This document shows, in pieces, positions 17,789 through 29,397 of a DNA stretch of 64,000 bases. The translations under genes were made by a program, and so were the position numbers. The notes beneath the pieces are model-generated. The model saw only the letters and a list, made by a program, of their open reading frames with translations. It did no database searches and had not been told where the DNA came from. The stretch is from Clavibacter michiganensis (GTDB taxonomy: Bacteria > Actinomycetota > Actinomycetes > Actinomycetales > Microbacteriaceae): the NCBI GenBank assembly GCA_002150995.1, contig MDHJ01000001.1, forward strand, positions 744,001 through 808,000, given 5' to 3'. Position 1 is the first letter of the stretch, and every line of letters begins with the position of its first letter.

Positions 17789-18550
17789 CTACCGGTCGAC
17801 CAGGGTGATCTCGAACGAGTAGAGGTCGGGCCGGTAGCAGTGCTGGCCGTGTTCCACCGCCCGGCCGGAGCTGTCGAACGCCGTGCGCGACATCGTGAGC
17901 ACGGCGCCACCGCGCGGCAGGTCGAGGAGCCGCGCCTCGGACGCGGTCGCCGCGCGCGCGCCGATGCGCTGCTTCGCGACCCGCATGATCACGCCGCGGC
18001 CGCGGAGCAGCTGGTACAGGCCGTGCGTCGCGAGCTCCTCGGGGTCGAGGTCGACGAACGGCTCGGGCAGCACGTTGTCGAGGATCGCCAGGGGCACGCC
18101 GTCGGCCGTGCGCAGCCGCGTGAGGTGCAGGACGGGGCTGCCGACCTCGACGCCGAGCGCCTCGGCGGTCCGGTCGTCGGCGGTGCCGCGCGCGGAGGAG
18201 AGCATCTCCGTGCGCGGCGTCTGGCCCTGCCGCTCGAGGTCCTCGTAGAGGCTCGTGAGCTCGACGTTGCGCGTGACCCGGCCGTGCACGACCTGCGTCC
18301 CGATGCCGCGGCGGCGGACGAGCAGGCCCTTGTCGACCAGGTCCTGGATGGCCCGTCGGATCGTCGGCCGCGACAGGCCGAGCCGGTTGCCCAGCGCGAT
18401 CTCGTTCTCCAGCCGCGCGCCCGCGGGCAGCGTGCCGTCGTGGATCGCCGTCTCCAGCAGGTTGGCCACCTGGTAGTAGAGCGGCACCGGGCCCGAGCGG
18501 TCGAGCGCCAGGAACAGGTCGGGGGGCAGGATCTGCTCCGGTTGCGTCAC
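17789..18550 (-). CDS. GntR-family regulator, HutC/UTRA type
   Basis: A 253-residue regulator. The winged helix covers about residues 20-85 (ALGNRLGLSRPTIRRAIQDLVDKGLL, followed by the wing RRRGIGTQVV). The UTRA effector-binding domain covers about 95-250 (LHLTRLRTADGVPLA, ATASEARLLDLPRGGAVL, YRPDLYSFEI). A GTG start with GAGGGA upstream is used. It is the last gene after the sugar ABC transporter genes and likely controls them and the inositol genes; a TTGTCA/TGACAA inverted repeat upstream of the binding-protein gene is the best candidate site. Confidence 0.87.
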   Translation of the reverse strand: MTQPEQILPPDLFLALDRSGPVPLYYQVANLLETAIHDGTLPAGARLENEIALGNRLGLSRPTIRRAIQDLVDKGLLVRRRGIGTQVVHGRVTRNVELTSLYEDLERQGQTPRTEMLSSARGTADDRTAEALGVEVGSPVLHLTRLRTADGVPLAILDNVLPEPFVDLDPEELATHGLYQLLRGRGVIMRVAKQRIGARAATASEARLLDLPRGGAVLTMSRTAFDSSGRAVEHGQHCYRPDLYSFEITLVDR

Positions 18551-18603
18551 GCGGATCGCTCCCTCGCTGGTCAGGTCAACGTCTCATCCTGGCACGCGCC
18601 CGT

Positions 18604-19521
18604 TCAGGCGTCCGGCGCCGGCCGGCTCCCGTCCGCGCCGGGGTCGCGCGCCAGCTCGTGGGCGAGGGAGTCCAGCTCGGCGCCGCCGGCCATGAGGCTC
18701 GTCAGCTCGCCGAGCGTGATCTCGTCCTTCTCGAAGGTGCCGAGGCTCGACCCGCGGTTGAGCAGCAGGAACCGGTCGCCCACCGGGAACGCGTGGTGCG
18801 GGTTGTGCGTGATGAAGACCACGCCGAGGCCCTGGTCGCGCGAGCGGGCGATGTACCGCAGCACCACGCCCGACTGCTTCACGCCGAGCGCGGCCGTGGG
18901 CTCGTCGAGGATCAGCACGCGGGCGCCGAAGTAGACGGCCCGGGCGATCGCCACGCACTGGCGCTCGCCGCCGGACAGCGTGCCGATGGGCTGGTCGACG
19001 TCGCGCAGGTCGATGCCCATCTGGGCGAGCTGGTCGTGCGTGATGGCCTTCATGGCCTGGACGTCGAGCCGGCGGAGCGGCCCCCGCCCCTTGGTGATCT
19101 CGGACCCGAGGAAGAAGTTCCGCCAGACGGGCATGAGCGGCACGACCGCGAGGTCCTGGTAGACCGTCGCGATGCCCGCCTGCAGGGCCGCGCGCGGCGA
19201 GCCGAGCGTGACGGGCTCGCCGTCGAGCAGCATCGTGCCCTCGCTCGGCGCGTGCACGCCCGCGAGCATCTTGATGAAGGTGGACTTGCCGGCGCCGTTG
19301 TCGCCGAGGACGCAGGTGACCTGGCCGGCGTTCACGACCGTCGAGACGCCCGTCAGCGCGTTGACGGCGCCGTAGCTCTTGCCGATGTCGCGGACCTCGA
19401 GGATGGTCGAGCCGACCGGGGGCAGTGGAGGAGTGGGGCGCCCGCCCGCCTCCTCGGCGGCACCGGGGGTGGCACCCGCGAGGTGCGCGGATCCGGCGCC
19501 GGGGCTGGTGTCGGTGGTCAT
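18604..19521 (-). CDS. CUT2-type sugar ABC transporter ATP-binding protein (single domain)
   Basis: A 305-residue ATPase energising import by the permease encoded just upstream. Walker A is GDNGAGKST, the signature [15 protein letters not shown], Walker [13 protein letters not shown], and the H-loop FITHNP. The first about 40 residues are a Pro/Gly/Ala-rich extension. CUT2 transporters (ribose, inositol) usually have a double ATPase of about 500 residues; this one has only one domain, so it presumably works as a homodimer. The ATG overlaps the permease TGA. The neighbours (iolG, iolE-like) suggest myo-inositol as substrate. Confidence 0.88.
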   Translation of the reverse strand: MTTDTSPGAGSAHLAGATPGAAEEAGGRPTPPLPPVGSTILEVRDIGKSYGAVNALTGVSTVVNAGQVTCVLGDNGAGKSTFIKMLAGVHAPSEGTMLLDGEPVTLGSPRAALQAGIATVYQDLAVVPLMPVWRNFFLGSEITKGRGPLRRLDVQAMKAITHDQLAQMGIDLRDVDQPIGTLSGGERQCVAIARAVYFGARVLILDEPTAALGVKQSGVVLRYIARSRDQGLGVVFITHNPHHAFPVGDRFLLLNRGSSLGTFEKDEITLGELTSLMAGGAELDSLAHELARDPGADGSRPAPDA

Positions 19522-20561
19522 CGTCCGCCTCCCGCCCGCGTGCGCACCAGGTTGTTGAGGAGCACGGCCGCGAGGAGCATGCCGCCGAGCACCGTGCGCA
19601 GCCAGTTCGTGTCCCACTGGGCGAACGTGATGCCCTGGAAGACCATGCCGTAGATGAGGGCGCCGAGTGCCGCGCCGATCGCGGAGCCGAAGCCGCCCGT
19701 GAGCAGGCACCCGCCGACCACCGCGCAGATGATGTAGATGAACTCCTGGCCGACGCCCGTGTTCGCCTGCACCGTGGAGGTGCGGAACAGCGAGATCATG
19801 CCGACGAGCCACGCCGCGCCCGCCGTGCCCATGAAGAGGCCGACCTTGGTCTTGAAGACCGGGACGCCCACCTGGCGGGCGGACTCCTTCGCGCCGCCGA
19901 CCGCGAAGATCCAGTTGCCCGCGCGGGTGCGCAGCAGGATCCACGTGGCCACCGCGGCGACGAGGAACCACCACAGCACCGAGACGTAGAAGTTGCCGCC
20001 GCCGATCTGGAGCGACGAGCCGAAGATCGGCTGGATGGCGTCGTAGGACGGCACCTTCGTCATGCCCTGGATGGCGACCTGGCCGGTGATGAGCTTCGTG
20101 ACGGCGAGGTCGACGCCAGCGAGGGCGAAGAACGTGCCGAGGGTCACGATGAAGCTCGGCAGGCCCGTCTTCATCACGAGGAAGCCGTTGAGGGCACCGA
20201 CCGCGAGGGCCGCCGCGAGCGACACGACCACCGCGACCCAGATGCTGAGGCCGTAGTGGGAGGTGAGGATGCCGACCACGAGGGCCGAGAAGCCCGTCAT
20301 GACGCCGGCGGAGAGGTCGAACTCGCCGCCGATCATGAGCATCGCGACGGCGACCGCCATGATCCCGAAGGTCGAGGCCGACTCGAGCCACACGCCCGCG
20401 CCGGCGAGGGTGAGGAACTGCGGCGTGTAGAGGGAGAAGAAGAGCAGCACGGCGAGGGCGGCCACGAGGGCGCCGATCTCCGGCCGGGCGAGGATCTTGC
20501 GGATCGGCCTGTTCTCGAGGCGCGGCCTCGTGGCGATCGTCACGATGTCCGTCGTTGTCAA
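19518..20561 (-). CDS. CUT2-type sugar ABC transporter permease
   Basis: A 347-residue inner membrane protein with about 8-10 hydrophobic segments, the size of RbsC-type permeases. Family hallmarks are [19 protein letters not shown] and [19 protein letters not shown], and the C-terminal [22 protein letters not shown]. It precedes the ATPase with an ATGA overlap. The binding-protein gene is upstream, separated by a 16-bp stem hairpin that may lower permease expression relative to the binding protein. Confidence 0.9.
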   Translation of the reverse strand: MTTTDIVTIATRPRLENRPIRKILARPEIGALVAALAVLLFFSLYTPQFLTLAGAGVWLESASTFGIMAVAVAMLMIGGEFDLSAGVMTGFSALVVGILTSHYGLSIWVAVVVSLAAALAVGALNGFLVMKTGLPSFIVTLGTFFALAGVDLAVTKLITGQVAIQGMTKVPSYDAIQPIFGSSLQIGGGNFYVSVLWWFLVAAVATWILLRTRAGNWIFAVGGAKESARQVGVPVFKTKVGLFMGTAGAAWLVGMISLFRTSTVQANTGVGQEFIYIICAVVGGCLLTGGFGSAIGAALGALIYGMVFQGITFAQWDTNWLRTVLGGMLLAAVLLNNLVRTRAGGGR

Positions 20562-20688
20562 CGCGGGCTCCTAGGGGTGTGGGCGGTGCGCGGGGGATGG
20601 GTGCCGGTGCGTCGCGGGTGCGGCGCCGAGCGGTGCGGGGTCCGGTGCGGATGCGTGTCCGCGTGCCGGTGCCGTGGACGGCACCGGA

Positions 20689-20725
20689 GGCCGGGCCGGG
20701 CGCGTCGTGCGCGCCCGGCCCGGCC
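20689..20725 (-). terminator. Hairpin between binding-protein and permease genes
   Basis: Perfect 16-bp arms (20689-20704 and 20710-20725, core GGCCGGGCCGGGCGCG) with a 5-nt loop, 2 nt after the binding-protein stop on the minus strand. Such intra-operon hairpins commonly stabilise the upstream mRNA or partly terminate it. Confidence 0.7.
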
Positions 20726-20727
20726 GC

Positions 20728-21711
20728 CTAGCGGGTGCCGTTCGCCGCGAACTCGGCGACCTGCGCCGCGTTGTCCTCCGTCACGAACGCCGGGCCGGAG
20801 TAGACGGGCTGGCCGCCGCCGATCACGTTGCCGTTGGTGGCGTAGAGCTCGAGCGCGGTGACGCCGAGGAACCCCTGCACGTAGGGCTGCTGGTCGACCG
20901 CGAACAGTACCGTGCCGGCCTCGACGGCGCTGACGACGTCCTCCGAGAGGTCGAAGGTGCCGATCTGCGCCGCGCTGCCCGACTCCTCCACGGCGCCGAC
21001 CGCGTCGATCGCGTACTGGCCGCCCAGGGTCAGCACGCCGTCGATGGAGGGGTCGGCCTGCAGCTTCGACTTGATGGTCGCCTTGACCTCGGCGTCGTTC
21101 GTGCCGTCGACCTGGAGGTTGGCCATCTGCCCGGGGAAGGCGCTCGCCGCGGACGAGCAGCGCTCCTCCAGCCCGACGTTGCCGGCCTCCTGGATGACGC
21201 ACAGCACGTTCTGGAGCCCGGCGTCGCCGAGGCGCTTCCCGACGGCCTCGCCGGCGACGGTCTCGCTCTGGCCGATGTGGGTGAGGGCCCCGAACTCGGC
21301 CGAGCGCTCGATGCCGGAGTTGATGGTGACGACGGGGACGCCGGCCGCCACGGCCTTCTCGATGCTGTCCTGCAGGCCGTCCGGGTTGGCCATGGAGACG
21401 ACGATGCCGTCGACGTCCTGCGCGACCGCGTTGTCGATGAGCTGGGACTGCTTGGCGGGGTCGGGGTCGGCGTTGTACGTGACGGTGGCGCCGTAGTCGC
21501 CGCCCGCCGTCTCCGCGCCGGACTTCACGCGGTCCCAGAACGCGTCGCCGGGGCCGGAGTGCGTGACGACGGCGAAGGTCAGGTCCCCGCCGCCTCCGCC
21601 GCTGCCGCCGCCGGCGGTGGGCGCGGCCTCCTGGCCGGTGCCCGCGCACGAGGTGAGGAGGAGGCCGGCCGCTATCACGAGGCCGAGGGGGGCGAGGGAT
21701 CTGCTCTTCAT
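20728..21711 (-). CDS. Sugar ABC transporter substrate-binding lipoprotein
   Basis: A 327-residue ribose-type (CUT2) binding protein. The N-terminus is MKSRSLAPLGLVIAAGLLL followed by the lipobox LTSCAG, so it is anchored to the membrane by lipidation. A Gly/Ser-rich linker follows. The mature part contains FAVVTHSGPGDAFWDRVKSG and DGIVVSMANPDGLQDSIEKA, typical of the RbsB fold. The ATG at 21711 has AAGGAG 7 nt upstream, which decides it over an in-frame ATG at 21798. Likely ligand is myo-inositol, inferred from neighbouring iol genes. Confidence 0.9.
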   Translation of the reverse strand: MKSRSLAPLGLVIAAGLLLTSCAGTGQEAAPTAGGGSGGGGGDLTFAVVTHSGPGDAFWDRVKSGAETAGGDYGATVTYNADPDPAKQSQLIDNAVAQDVDGIVVSMANPDGLQDSIEKAVAAGVPVVTINSGIERSAEFGALTHIGQSETVAGEAVGKRLGDAGLQNVLCVIQEAGNVGLEERCSSAASAFPGQMANLQVDGTNDAEVKATIKSKLQADPSIDGVLTLGGQYAIDAVGAVEESGSAAQIGTFDLSEDVVSAVEAGTVLFAVDQQPYVQGFLGVTALELYATNGNVIGGGQPVYSGPAFVTEDNAAQVAEFAANGTR

Positions 21712-21791
21712 CGAATGCTCCTTGTCGGGCGGACGCCCGCACGCGGGTCCTGACGTCGTCGTCGGGGCGATCCTCGTCCCGCCCGCGTCAA

Positions 21792-21811
21792 TTGTCAATA
21801 CATACTGACAA
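21792..21811 (-). promoter_or_regulatory. TTGTCA-N8-TGACAA inverted repeat (operator/promoter)
   Basis: TTGTCAATAC and ATACTGACAA form an 8/10-matching inverted repeat in an AT-rich island 81 nt upstream of the binding-protein ATG. TTGTCA or TTGACA could act as the -35. It is a plausible site for the HutC-type GntR protein encoded at the end of this operon. Confidence 0.55.
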
Positions 21812-21901
21812 GACGACGTCGAGTCGAGACCTCTCGTGTGCGCGAGGGCGGCCGACCCCTCAGTCTGCCGGGTCGCCCCGCCCTCGCGCCGCGTGCGTCG
21901 T

Positions 21902-21930
21902 GGCCCGGTCGCGCGCGGCGCGACCGGGCC
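21902..21930 (-). terminator. Hairpin terminator after iolG
   Basis: Perfect 12-bp arms GGCCCGGTCGCG and CGCGACCGGGCC with a 5-nt loop, 18 nt after the iolG stop. A second imperfect stem-loop at about 21839-21893 follows. Confidence 0.65.
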
Positions 21931-21948
21931 TCGGGTCCTGACGGCGGA

Positions 21949-22956
21949 TCAGAGCGAGACGGGCACCGCCACCCGGTCGACGGCGGAGCGCTGGGCCGCG
22001 TCCGCCAGCACGAGCGCCGCGCGGCCGTCCTCGAACGTCGGGCTGTCGGACTCCTCGCCGCGGGCGAGGCGGATGAAGGCGCGGAGCTCCGCCACGTACG
22101 CGGCGGCGTAGCGCTCGAGGAAGAAGTCCTGGTACGGCGGCTTCCCCTCGACGCTCGTCGCGGTCGAGAGGCTGACGAGGCTCGTGAGCGCGTTCGAGAC
22201 CTGCAGCGATCCGCGCGACCCGAAGGCCTCGATGCGCTGGTCGTAGCCGACGGCGCTGTGGCGGGAGTTCGTGATGACGACCAGCGCGCCGCTGGAGGAG
22301 CGCAGCGTGACGACGGCCGTGTCGAAGTCGCCGTGCTCGCGGGCTCCCGGGTCGAAGGTGGTGGATCCCGTGGCCTGCACCTCGACGATGTCCGGCAGGA
22401 AGAAGCGGGCCATGTCGAGGTCGTGGATGGTCATGTCGCGGAAGATGCCGCCGGAGACGGCGACGTAGGCGGCCGGCGGCGCGGCCGGGTCGCGGCTGAC
22501 GATGGACAGCTGCTCGAGCTCGCCGACCTCGCCGGCGGCCACGCGGGCGCGGGCCTCCGCGAAGGCCGGGTCGAAGCGCCGGTTGAAGCCGAGCGCGACC
22601 GGCACGCCCGCCGACCGGACGCGGGGGAGGAGCGCGTCGACGCGCGCGATGTCGAGGTCGATGGGCTTCTCGCAGAGCACCGGGAGGCCGGCGTCGATGG
22701 CGGCGGAGATGAGGTCGACGTGGGTCGGGGTGGGCGACGCGATGAGGACGGCGTCGATGCCCCCGGACGACATCATCGCGGCGGCGTCCTCGGTGACCCG
22801 TCCGCCGTGGCGGGCGGACAGCGCATGGGCGCCCTCGACGAAGGGGTCGCAGATCCACGCGAGCTCGGCGTCCGGATCCCGGGCGATGTTCGCGGCGTGG
22901 ACCTGGCCGATGCGGCCGGTGCCGATCAGGCCGAAGCGCAGGGGGGTCGTGGTCAT
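21949..22956 (-). CDS. iolG: Inositol 2-dehydrogenase-like Gfo/Idh/MocA oxidoreductase (IolG)
   Basis: Oxidises myo-inositol to scyllo-inosose with NAD+, the first catabolic step. It has 335 residues, as usual. The NAD-binding fold starts LRFGLIGTGRIGQVHAANI; the catalytic lysine is in LCEKPIDLD, and the Asp/His pair in GGIFRDMTIHDLDMARF. FNRRFDPAFAEAR is typical of IolG. It is preceded on the same strand by the iolE-like gene (98 nt gap). Other sugar dehydrogenases of the family cannot be excluded by sequence alone, but the iol context makes this the best call. Confidence 0.85.
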   Translation of the reverse strand: MTTTPLRFGLIGTGRIGQVHAANIARDPDAELAWICDPFVEGAHALSARHGGRVTEDAAAMMSSGGIDAVLIASPTPTHVDLISAAIDAGLPVLCEKPIDLDIARVDALLPRVRSAGVPVALGFNRRFDPAFAEARARVAAGEVGELEQLSIVSRDPAAPPAAYVAVSGGIFRDMTIHDLDMARFFLPDIVEVQATGSTTFDPGAREHGDFDTAVVTLRSSSGALVVITNSRHSAVGYDQRIEAFGSRGSLQVSNALTSLVSLSTATSVEGKPPYQDFFLERYAAAYVAELRAFIRLARGEESDSPTFEDGRAALVLADAAQRSAVDRVAVPVSL

Positions 22957-23054
22957 GTCGCCGTCCTCGTGTCTCGTGGGTGGTGCGGGTGGTGCGGGAT
23001 CGTGCGCGGTCGGGTGCCGGGGCGGGTGACGGGGAGCGGGTGCCGGTCGCCGGC

Positions 23055-23972
23055 TCAGGCCCAGGCGCGGAGGGCCTCGCGGTTCACGCGCTGGTCCTCG
23101 GTGCGCTCGGCGCGGAAGGCGCGGATGTCGGCGTCGGGGGCGTTGAGCACGTCCTGCTCCACCACGATCCAGCCGTCGAAGCCCTGCGCCTCGACCGCGG
23201 CCATGACGCTCGCGAGGTCGACGTCGCCGCGGCCGAAGGCCACGAACGCGCCCGACGACCAGACCTCGCGCATGCCGCCGCCCGCGGCGAGCACCCGCCG
23301 GAGCTCGGCGCCGTCGACGTCCTTGAGGTGGAGGTGCGTGATGCGCGCGCCCCAGCGCTCGACGGCCACGAGCGGGTCGCCGCCGGCGATGACGAGGTGG
23401 CCGGTGTCGAGCGTGAGGCCGACGTCGACGGCGTCGAGGAACCGGTCGATCTCCTCCGGCGACTCGACGAACGTGCCCGCGTGGTGGTGGAAGGTCGGCT
23501 CCAGGCCCGCGGCGCGCGTGATGGCGGCGGCCCGGGCGGTGTTGCGGACGAGGCGGGACCACGCGGCGTCGTCGAGCGGGTCGGCCTCGGAGCCTCGGCC
23601 GGGGGCGGCGGCGCGCACGGGGGATCCGGCGTCGGCGAGGGTCGGCAGCGGCAGACGGGCGGGCCCCGCCTCGGCGGCCTCCTGGAACACGCGGAGCGAC
23701 GCGTGCAGCTCGGGGAGGGAGGCCTCGAAGGCGTCGTCGTCGGAGAGGGGGAGCTGGATCCAGCCGCCCGCGAGCTCGAGTCCCGCCCCGGCGAGGCGGT
23801 CGCGCAGCTCGCGGCCGCGGCCGAGGTAGCCGACCGGACCGAGGTCGATGCCGGAGTAGCCGGTCTCGGCCAGCGCCTCCACCATGTCGTCGGGCGCGAC
23901 GACCTCGGCGCCCTCCGGGGTCAGCTCGAACACGCCGAAGCTCACGGGCGCGCCCGCGACGGTCGCCCTCAT
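23055..23972 (-). CDS. iolE: IolE-like inosose dehydratase (TIM barrel)
   Basis: A 305-residue xylose-isomerase-like TIM barrel. The N-terminus VAGAPVSFGVFEL resembles the start of actinobacterial IolE (AGAPISWGV), and GYSGIDLGPVGYLG matches its second strand. Metal-ligand type residues are seen in LEPTFHHHAG, LTLDTGHLV, ITHLHLKDV and WIVVEQD. This would convert scyllo-inosose to trihydroxycyclohexanedione, the IolD substrate, and it is the only inosose-dehydratase candidate in the window. The ATG at 23972 is internal to a longer open frame; it was chosen because the fold begins there. Promoter-like AT-rich sequence lies about 115 nt upstream. Confidence 0.75.
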   Translation of the reverse strand: MRATVAGAPVSFGVFELTPEGAEVVAPDDMVEALAETGYSGIDLGPVGYLGRGRELRDRLAGAGLELAGGWIQLPLSDDDAFEASLPELHASLRVFQEAAEAGPARLPLPTLADAGSPVRAAAPGRGSEADPLDDAAWSRLVRNTARAAAITRAAGLEPTFHHHAGTFVESPEEIDRFLDAVDVGLTLDTGHLVIAGGDPLVAVERWGARITHLHLKDVDGAELRRVLAAGGGMREVWSSGAFVAFGRGDVDLASVMAAVEAQGFDGWIVVEQDVLNAPDADIRAFRAERTEDQRVNREALRAWA

Positions 23973-24085
23973 CGACGGGACCGGCGGGAGCACGGGCGGG
24001 TGCGGGGAAGGAGCGGGGAGGAGGGGGACATGCGGCGGTGCACAGCCTCTCGGTCGGCGGATGCGCCGGGCGTCCGGCGGCGGAA

Positions 24086-24110
24086 TGTCCTTACAATAGT
24101 ACAAGCGCAC
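24086..24110 (-). promoter_or_regulatory. AT-rich promoter region of iolE-iolG
   Basis: The minus strand reads CTTGTACTATTGTAAGGACA, the only AT-rich island upstream of the iolE-like gene. TACTAT or TATTGT would serve as -10. It has weak dyad symmetry but no clear match to the other operators in the window. Confidence 0.4.
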
Positions 24111-24259
24111 CGGGCGCTCAACGTCCGACGAGGAGCCGCGGCGGTCCCGGACGGCGGCACCGCAGGAGGGCACCGTGCGGCCAGGGTGCACGGGCTGCCG
24201 GCATGTGACGAGCGCGTGACGAGACGGTGCCCGGCCTCCCCCTCCGGCCCCGCGCCGCA

Positions 24260-24265
24260 TAGCCT
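24260..24265 (+). promoter_or_regulatory. -10 element of nuclease gene
   Basis: TAGCCT is followed by a leader of about 45 nt that contains a GGTGCCC/GGGCACC hairpin (24272-24289) and the SD GGAGGGGGA before the ATG at 24315. Confidence 0.45.
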
Positions 24266-24314
24266 CGAGGAGGTGCCCCGCCGGGCACCGTCACGCGATG
24301 GAGGGGGACACCGG

Positions 24315-26433
24315 ATGACGGCGCACGACGAGGACACCACGAGGCGCGCGGGCCGCGCGCTCCGCCGACCGGCCGCCGTGGGGACGGCGCTGGCCCTCGC
24401 CCTGGGTGCGCTGGTCGCGGCGCCCGCGCAGGCCGACACCGTCTCCATCGCGGACGTGCAGGGGACCGGCGGCACGACGCCGTACGCCGGCCGGGTCGTC
24501 ACCGTGGAGGGCGTCGTCACGGGCGACTACCGCGGCGCGAGCGGCTACGCCGGCGTCGCCATCCAGACCGCCGGCAGCGGGGGCGCGATGGACGCGACGC
24601 CCGGCGCCTCCGACGGCCTCTTCGTCTACCTGGGCGCCGCGGACCCGGCCGTCGCGATCGGCGACCTCGTGCGCGTCACGGGCACGGCCTCCGAGCGGCA
24701 GGGCCAGACCCAGGTGTTCGCCACCGCGACCGACCTCGTGCAGGCCGGCGTGGGCGTGCCCGCCCCCACCGCGCTGCCCGACACGCTGCGCGGCGCGGAC
24801 CGCGAGTCGCTCGAGAGCATGCTCGTCACGCCGACGGGCGAGTACCGCGTCGGATCCGCCCACCAGCTCGAGTCCTTCGGCACGCTGTGGCTGAGCGCGG
24901 GCGCCGACCTGCCCGTGAAGGCCACCGACGTGGTGCGGCCGGGCCCGGAGGCCGACCGGATCGCCGCCGACAACCGCGCGCGCCGGCTCCTCCTCGACGA
25001 CGGATTCAACATCCAGCTGACGAACGCCGCCTACCCGGCCGGCGCGACCCAGCCGTACTACACGGCCGAGCAGGTCGTCCGGAACGGCGACGCGCCCGTG
25101 TTCCCCGCGACGCCCTACGTGCTCGCCTTCGGCTTCGACGACTGGCGCCTGCAGCCCACGACGCCGCTGACCTCGCTCGACGCGGCCGGCCGCGTGCCGA
25201 CCTTCACGAGCGCGGCGCCGCGCCCGGCCACCGCGCCGGAGGTCGGCGGCGACGTGCGCATCGCCGGCTTCAACGTCCTCAACTACTTCACTACCCTCGG
25301 GGAGCGCGGCGCGCAGACCGCCGAGGCCTTCCGCGCCCAGCGCGCCAAGATCGTCACGGCCATCACCGGGCTCGACGCGCAGGTCGTGACCCTGATGGAG
25401 ATCGAGAACAGCACGCGCTTCGGCGAGCCGGCCGACACCGCCACGGCCGACCTCGTGCGCGGCCTCAACGACGCGGCGGGTTCCGCGGTGTGGGACTACG
25501 TGCGCACCCCTGCGGCGCTCCAGGGCACGCCGACCGACGAGATCCAGAACGCGATCATCTACCGGACCGACGCGGTCACGCCCGTGGGGGCGGCGGCCAC
25601 GCAGATCGACGAGACGGTGTGGGGCAACGCGCGCGAGCCGATCGCGCAGTCGTTCCGCGGCGGCGACCGTACCTTCACGGTGGTCGCGAACCACCTCAAG
25701 TCGAAGTCGGGATCCGGCACCCAGCCCGCCGACGGCCAGGGCTTCTTCAACGCCGACCGGGTCGCGCAGGCCCAGGCCGTCGCGCGCTTCGCGACGGAGC
25801 TGCGCACGTCGAGCGGGTCCGACCTGCTCTACCTGCTCGGCGACTTCAACGCCTACTCCGAGGAGGACCCCATCCAGGTCCTCCGCGACGCGGGCTTCGT
25901 CGACCTGGTCGCCGCGCGCGCGCCCGGCGAGCGCACGTACTCCTTCGACGGGGAGGTGGGATCGCTCGACCACGTGCTCGCGACCGGCACGGGCGCCCGC
26001 CAGGTCACGGGCGTCGGCGTCTGGGACGTCAACGCCCCGGAGTGGGCGGCGCGCCAGTACGACGGCGCCGCCACCGACGGCACGAGCGCGTTCCGCTCGA
26101 GCGACCACGACCCGGTGGTGGTCGGCCTCGACACGGTGCGCGACGCGTCGAGCCTCACCGGCTCCGCCGACCGGCTCCTCGCGCGCAGCGGCCAGCCCGT
26201 GCGGTACTCGGTGCGGCTCGCGTCCGGCGGCGCGCCCGTCACGGGTCGCGTGCAGATCCTCGACCGGGGCGCGCGATCGCGTCGGTCGACCTGTCCGAGG
26301 CCGATGCGGGCCGCGCGACGGTGACGCTGCCGCGGCTGTCGCGGGGATCCACCTGCTCACGGCCTCCTACTCCGGCAGCGACGCGGCGCGGGGCTCCAGC
26401 ACCGTCTGGCCGTCGATCGTCCTCGTCTGGTAG
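24315..26433 (+). pseudogene. Secreted endonuclease/exonuclease/phosphatase (ExeM/NucH type), frameshifted near 3' end
   Basis: A secreted extracellular nuclease of about 706 residues when repaired. It has an N-terminal signal peptide (RRPAAVGTALALALGALVAAPAQA), an OB-fold-like domain (GRVVTVEGVVTGDY), and the catalytic EEP domain from about residue 310: IAGFNVLNYFTT, VVTLMEIENS, VVANHLKSK, LLGDFNAY and the terminal RSSDHDPVVV. After the catalytic domain the frame shifts twice, after 26275 and after 26346, each fixed by adding one base; the repaired tail reads [19 protein letters not shown], a bacterial Ig-like repeat end. The catalytic domain is intact in either case. Both shifts look like base-calling losses. 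Confidence 0.85.
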
Positions 26434-26520
26434 CGGCGGGGCGGCGCGGGCGGAATGCCCGGGCCGCCCCGTCTGTTGCACCCGACGACCCTGACGACGA
26501 GCACGAGAAGAGGACGCACC

Positions 26521-26922
26521 ATGGCCACCACCGAACTGACCGCCGAGAACTTCGAGAGCGTCGTCGACCAGAACGGCATCGTCGTCGTCGACTTCTGGGC
26601 CGACTGGTGCGGACCGTGCAAGCAGTTCGCGCCCGTCTTCGACCAGTCGAGCGAGAAGCACGCCGACATCGTCCACGGCAAGGTCGACACCGAGGCGCAG
26701 CAGTTCCTCGCGCAGCAGGCGAACATCTCCGCCATCCCCACGCTGATGATCTTCAAGGACCAGACGCTCATCTTCAGCCAGGCGGGCGCGCTGCCCGCCC
26801 CGGCGCTGGAGTCGCTCATCCAGGAGGTGCGCGCCGTCGACGTGGCCGCCCTCAAGGAGCAGGCGGCGGCCGAGGCCGCGCAGGCCACGCCCGGCGCGAG
26901 CTCGGACCCCACCGCGATCTGA
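26521..26922 (+). CDS. trxA: Thioredoxin
   Basis: A 133-residue cytoplasmic thioredoxin that reduces protein disulfides. The redox motif WCGPC is in [18 protein letters not shown], and the cis-proline is in [11 protein letters not shown]. The normal fold ends at about residue 108; the last 25 residues form an Ala/Glu-rich extension. The ATG follows GAGAAGAGGACGCACC. A strong hairpin ends the transcript before recQ, so it is monocistronic or the end of the nuclease transcript. Confidence 0.95.
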   Translation: MATTELTAENFESVVDQNGIVVVDFWADWCGPCKQFAPVFDQSSEKHADIVHGKVDTEAQQFLAQQANISAIPTLMIFKDQTLIFSQAGALPAPALESLIQEVRAVDVAALKEQAAAEAAQATPGASSDPTAI

Positions 26923-26938
26923 GCCGCGCGCGATCCGC

Positions 26939-26975
26939 GACGACGGCCCCTCCCCATCCGGGAGGGGCCGTCGTC
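26939..26975 (+). terminator. Hairpin terminator after thioredoxin
   Basis: Perfect 16-bp arms GACGACGGCCCCTCCC and GGGAGGGGCCGTCGTC with a 5-nt loop, 17 nt after the stop. Confidence 0.85.
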
Positions 26976-27019
26976 GTCCCCGAGCCCGCCCCACCGCCGC
27001 CTGCTCCCCGGGGCCCGGA

Positions 27020-27025
27020 TACGAT
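27020..27025 (+). promoter_or_regulatory. Leaderless -10 (TACGAT) for recQ
   Basis: TACGAT followed by 7 nt and the ATG at 27033; no SD. Confidence 0.55.
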
Positions 27026-27032
27026 TGCCGCG

Positions 27033-28906
<1,874 letters not shown>

Positions 28907-29397
28907 CGAGCGGCGGCTCGGCGGGGGAGAGGGACCCGGTCCCGAGCCTCGAGGGCTGCGGGACCGGGCCGCGCACACGACCGACTTTTACCCGAAGACC
29001 GGCCCGGCGCTGGCGGGACAGCTCACCCGAAGAGCTGTCGCCGTTGCCCACGATCGTACTGGTCCGTGCGTCCGCCCCATGCGGGCTGTGAGGAGAGGCC
29101 AGCTCGTGCTGCCGGTCGTCCGGCAGGCCAGCGGTCCCTCTCCCGGCGCGCCTGGCCGCCGCGGGCCGCGCGATCCCGGACGATGACGCATCCGGCACTC
29201 CGCCCCGCATCCGGCGCCGGACGCGCCCGCCCCGACCCCGCCTCCGGGCTTCGCGCTGAGGGTTCCCACAACCCGCGGGCCGTCGCCGCGGGAGCGCGTT
29301 GGAGGCCCGCGACGGGACATTCGGCAGGCGGAGGAATCGTACGTAGCGTGGCCGGTGCCGGCAGGGACGCCGGCGGAGACGACGGCACGGAGGATCC
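28907..29397 (+). other. Intergenic stretch with terminator and oxidase promoter
   Basis: About 490 nt without a credible gene. It holds the recQ terminator at the left, a small GACAGCTC/GAGCTGTC hairpin near 29019-29041, a TAGCGT at 29344-29349 that may be the -10 of the acyl-CoA oxidase gene, and the SD GGAGG just before 29398. Confidence 0.5.
28935..28968 (+). terminator. Hairpin terminator after recQ
   Basis: CCCGGTCCC and GGGACCGGG pair, with an inner GAGCC/GGCT extension, 28 nt after the recQ stop. Confidence 0.6.
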
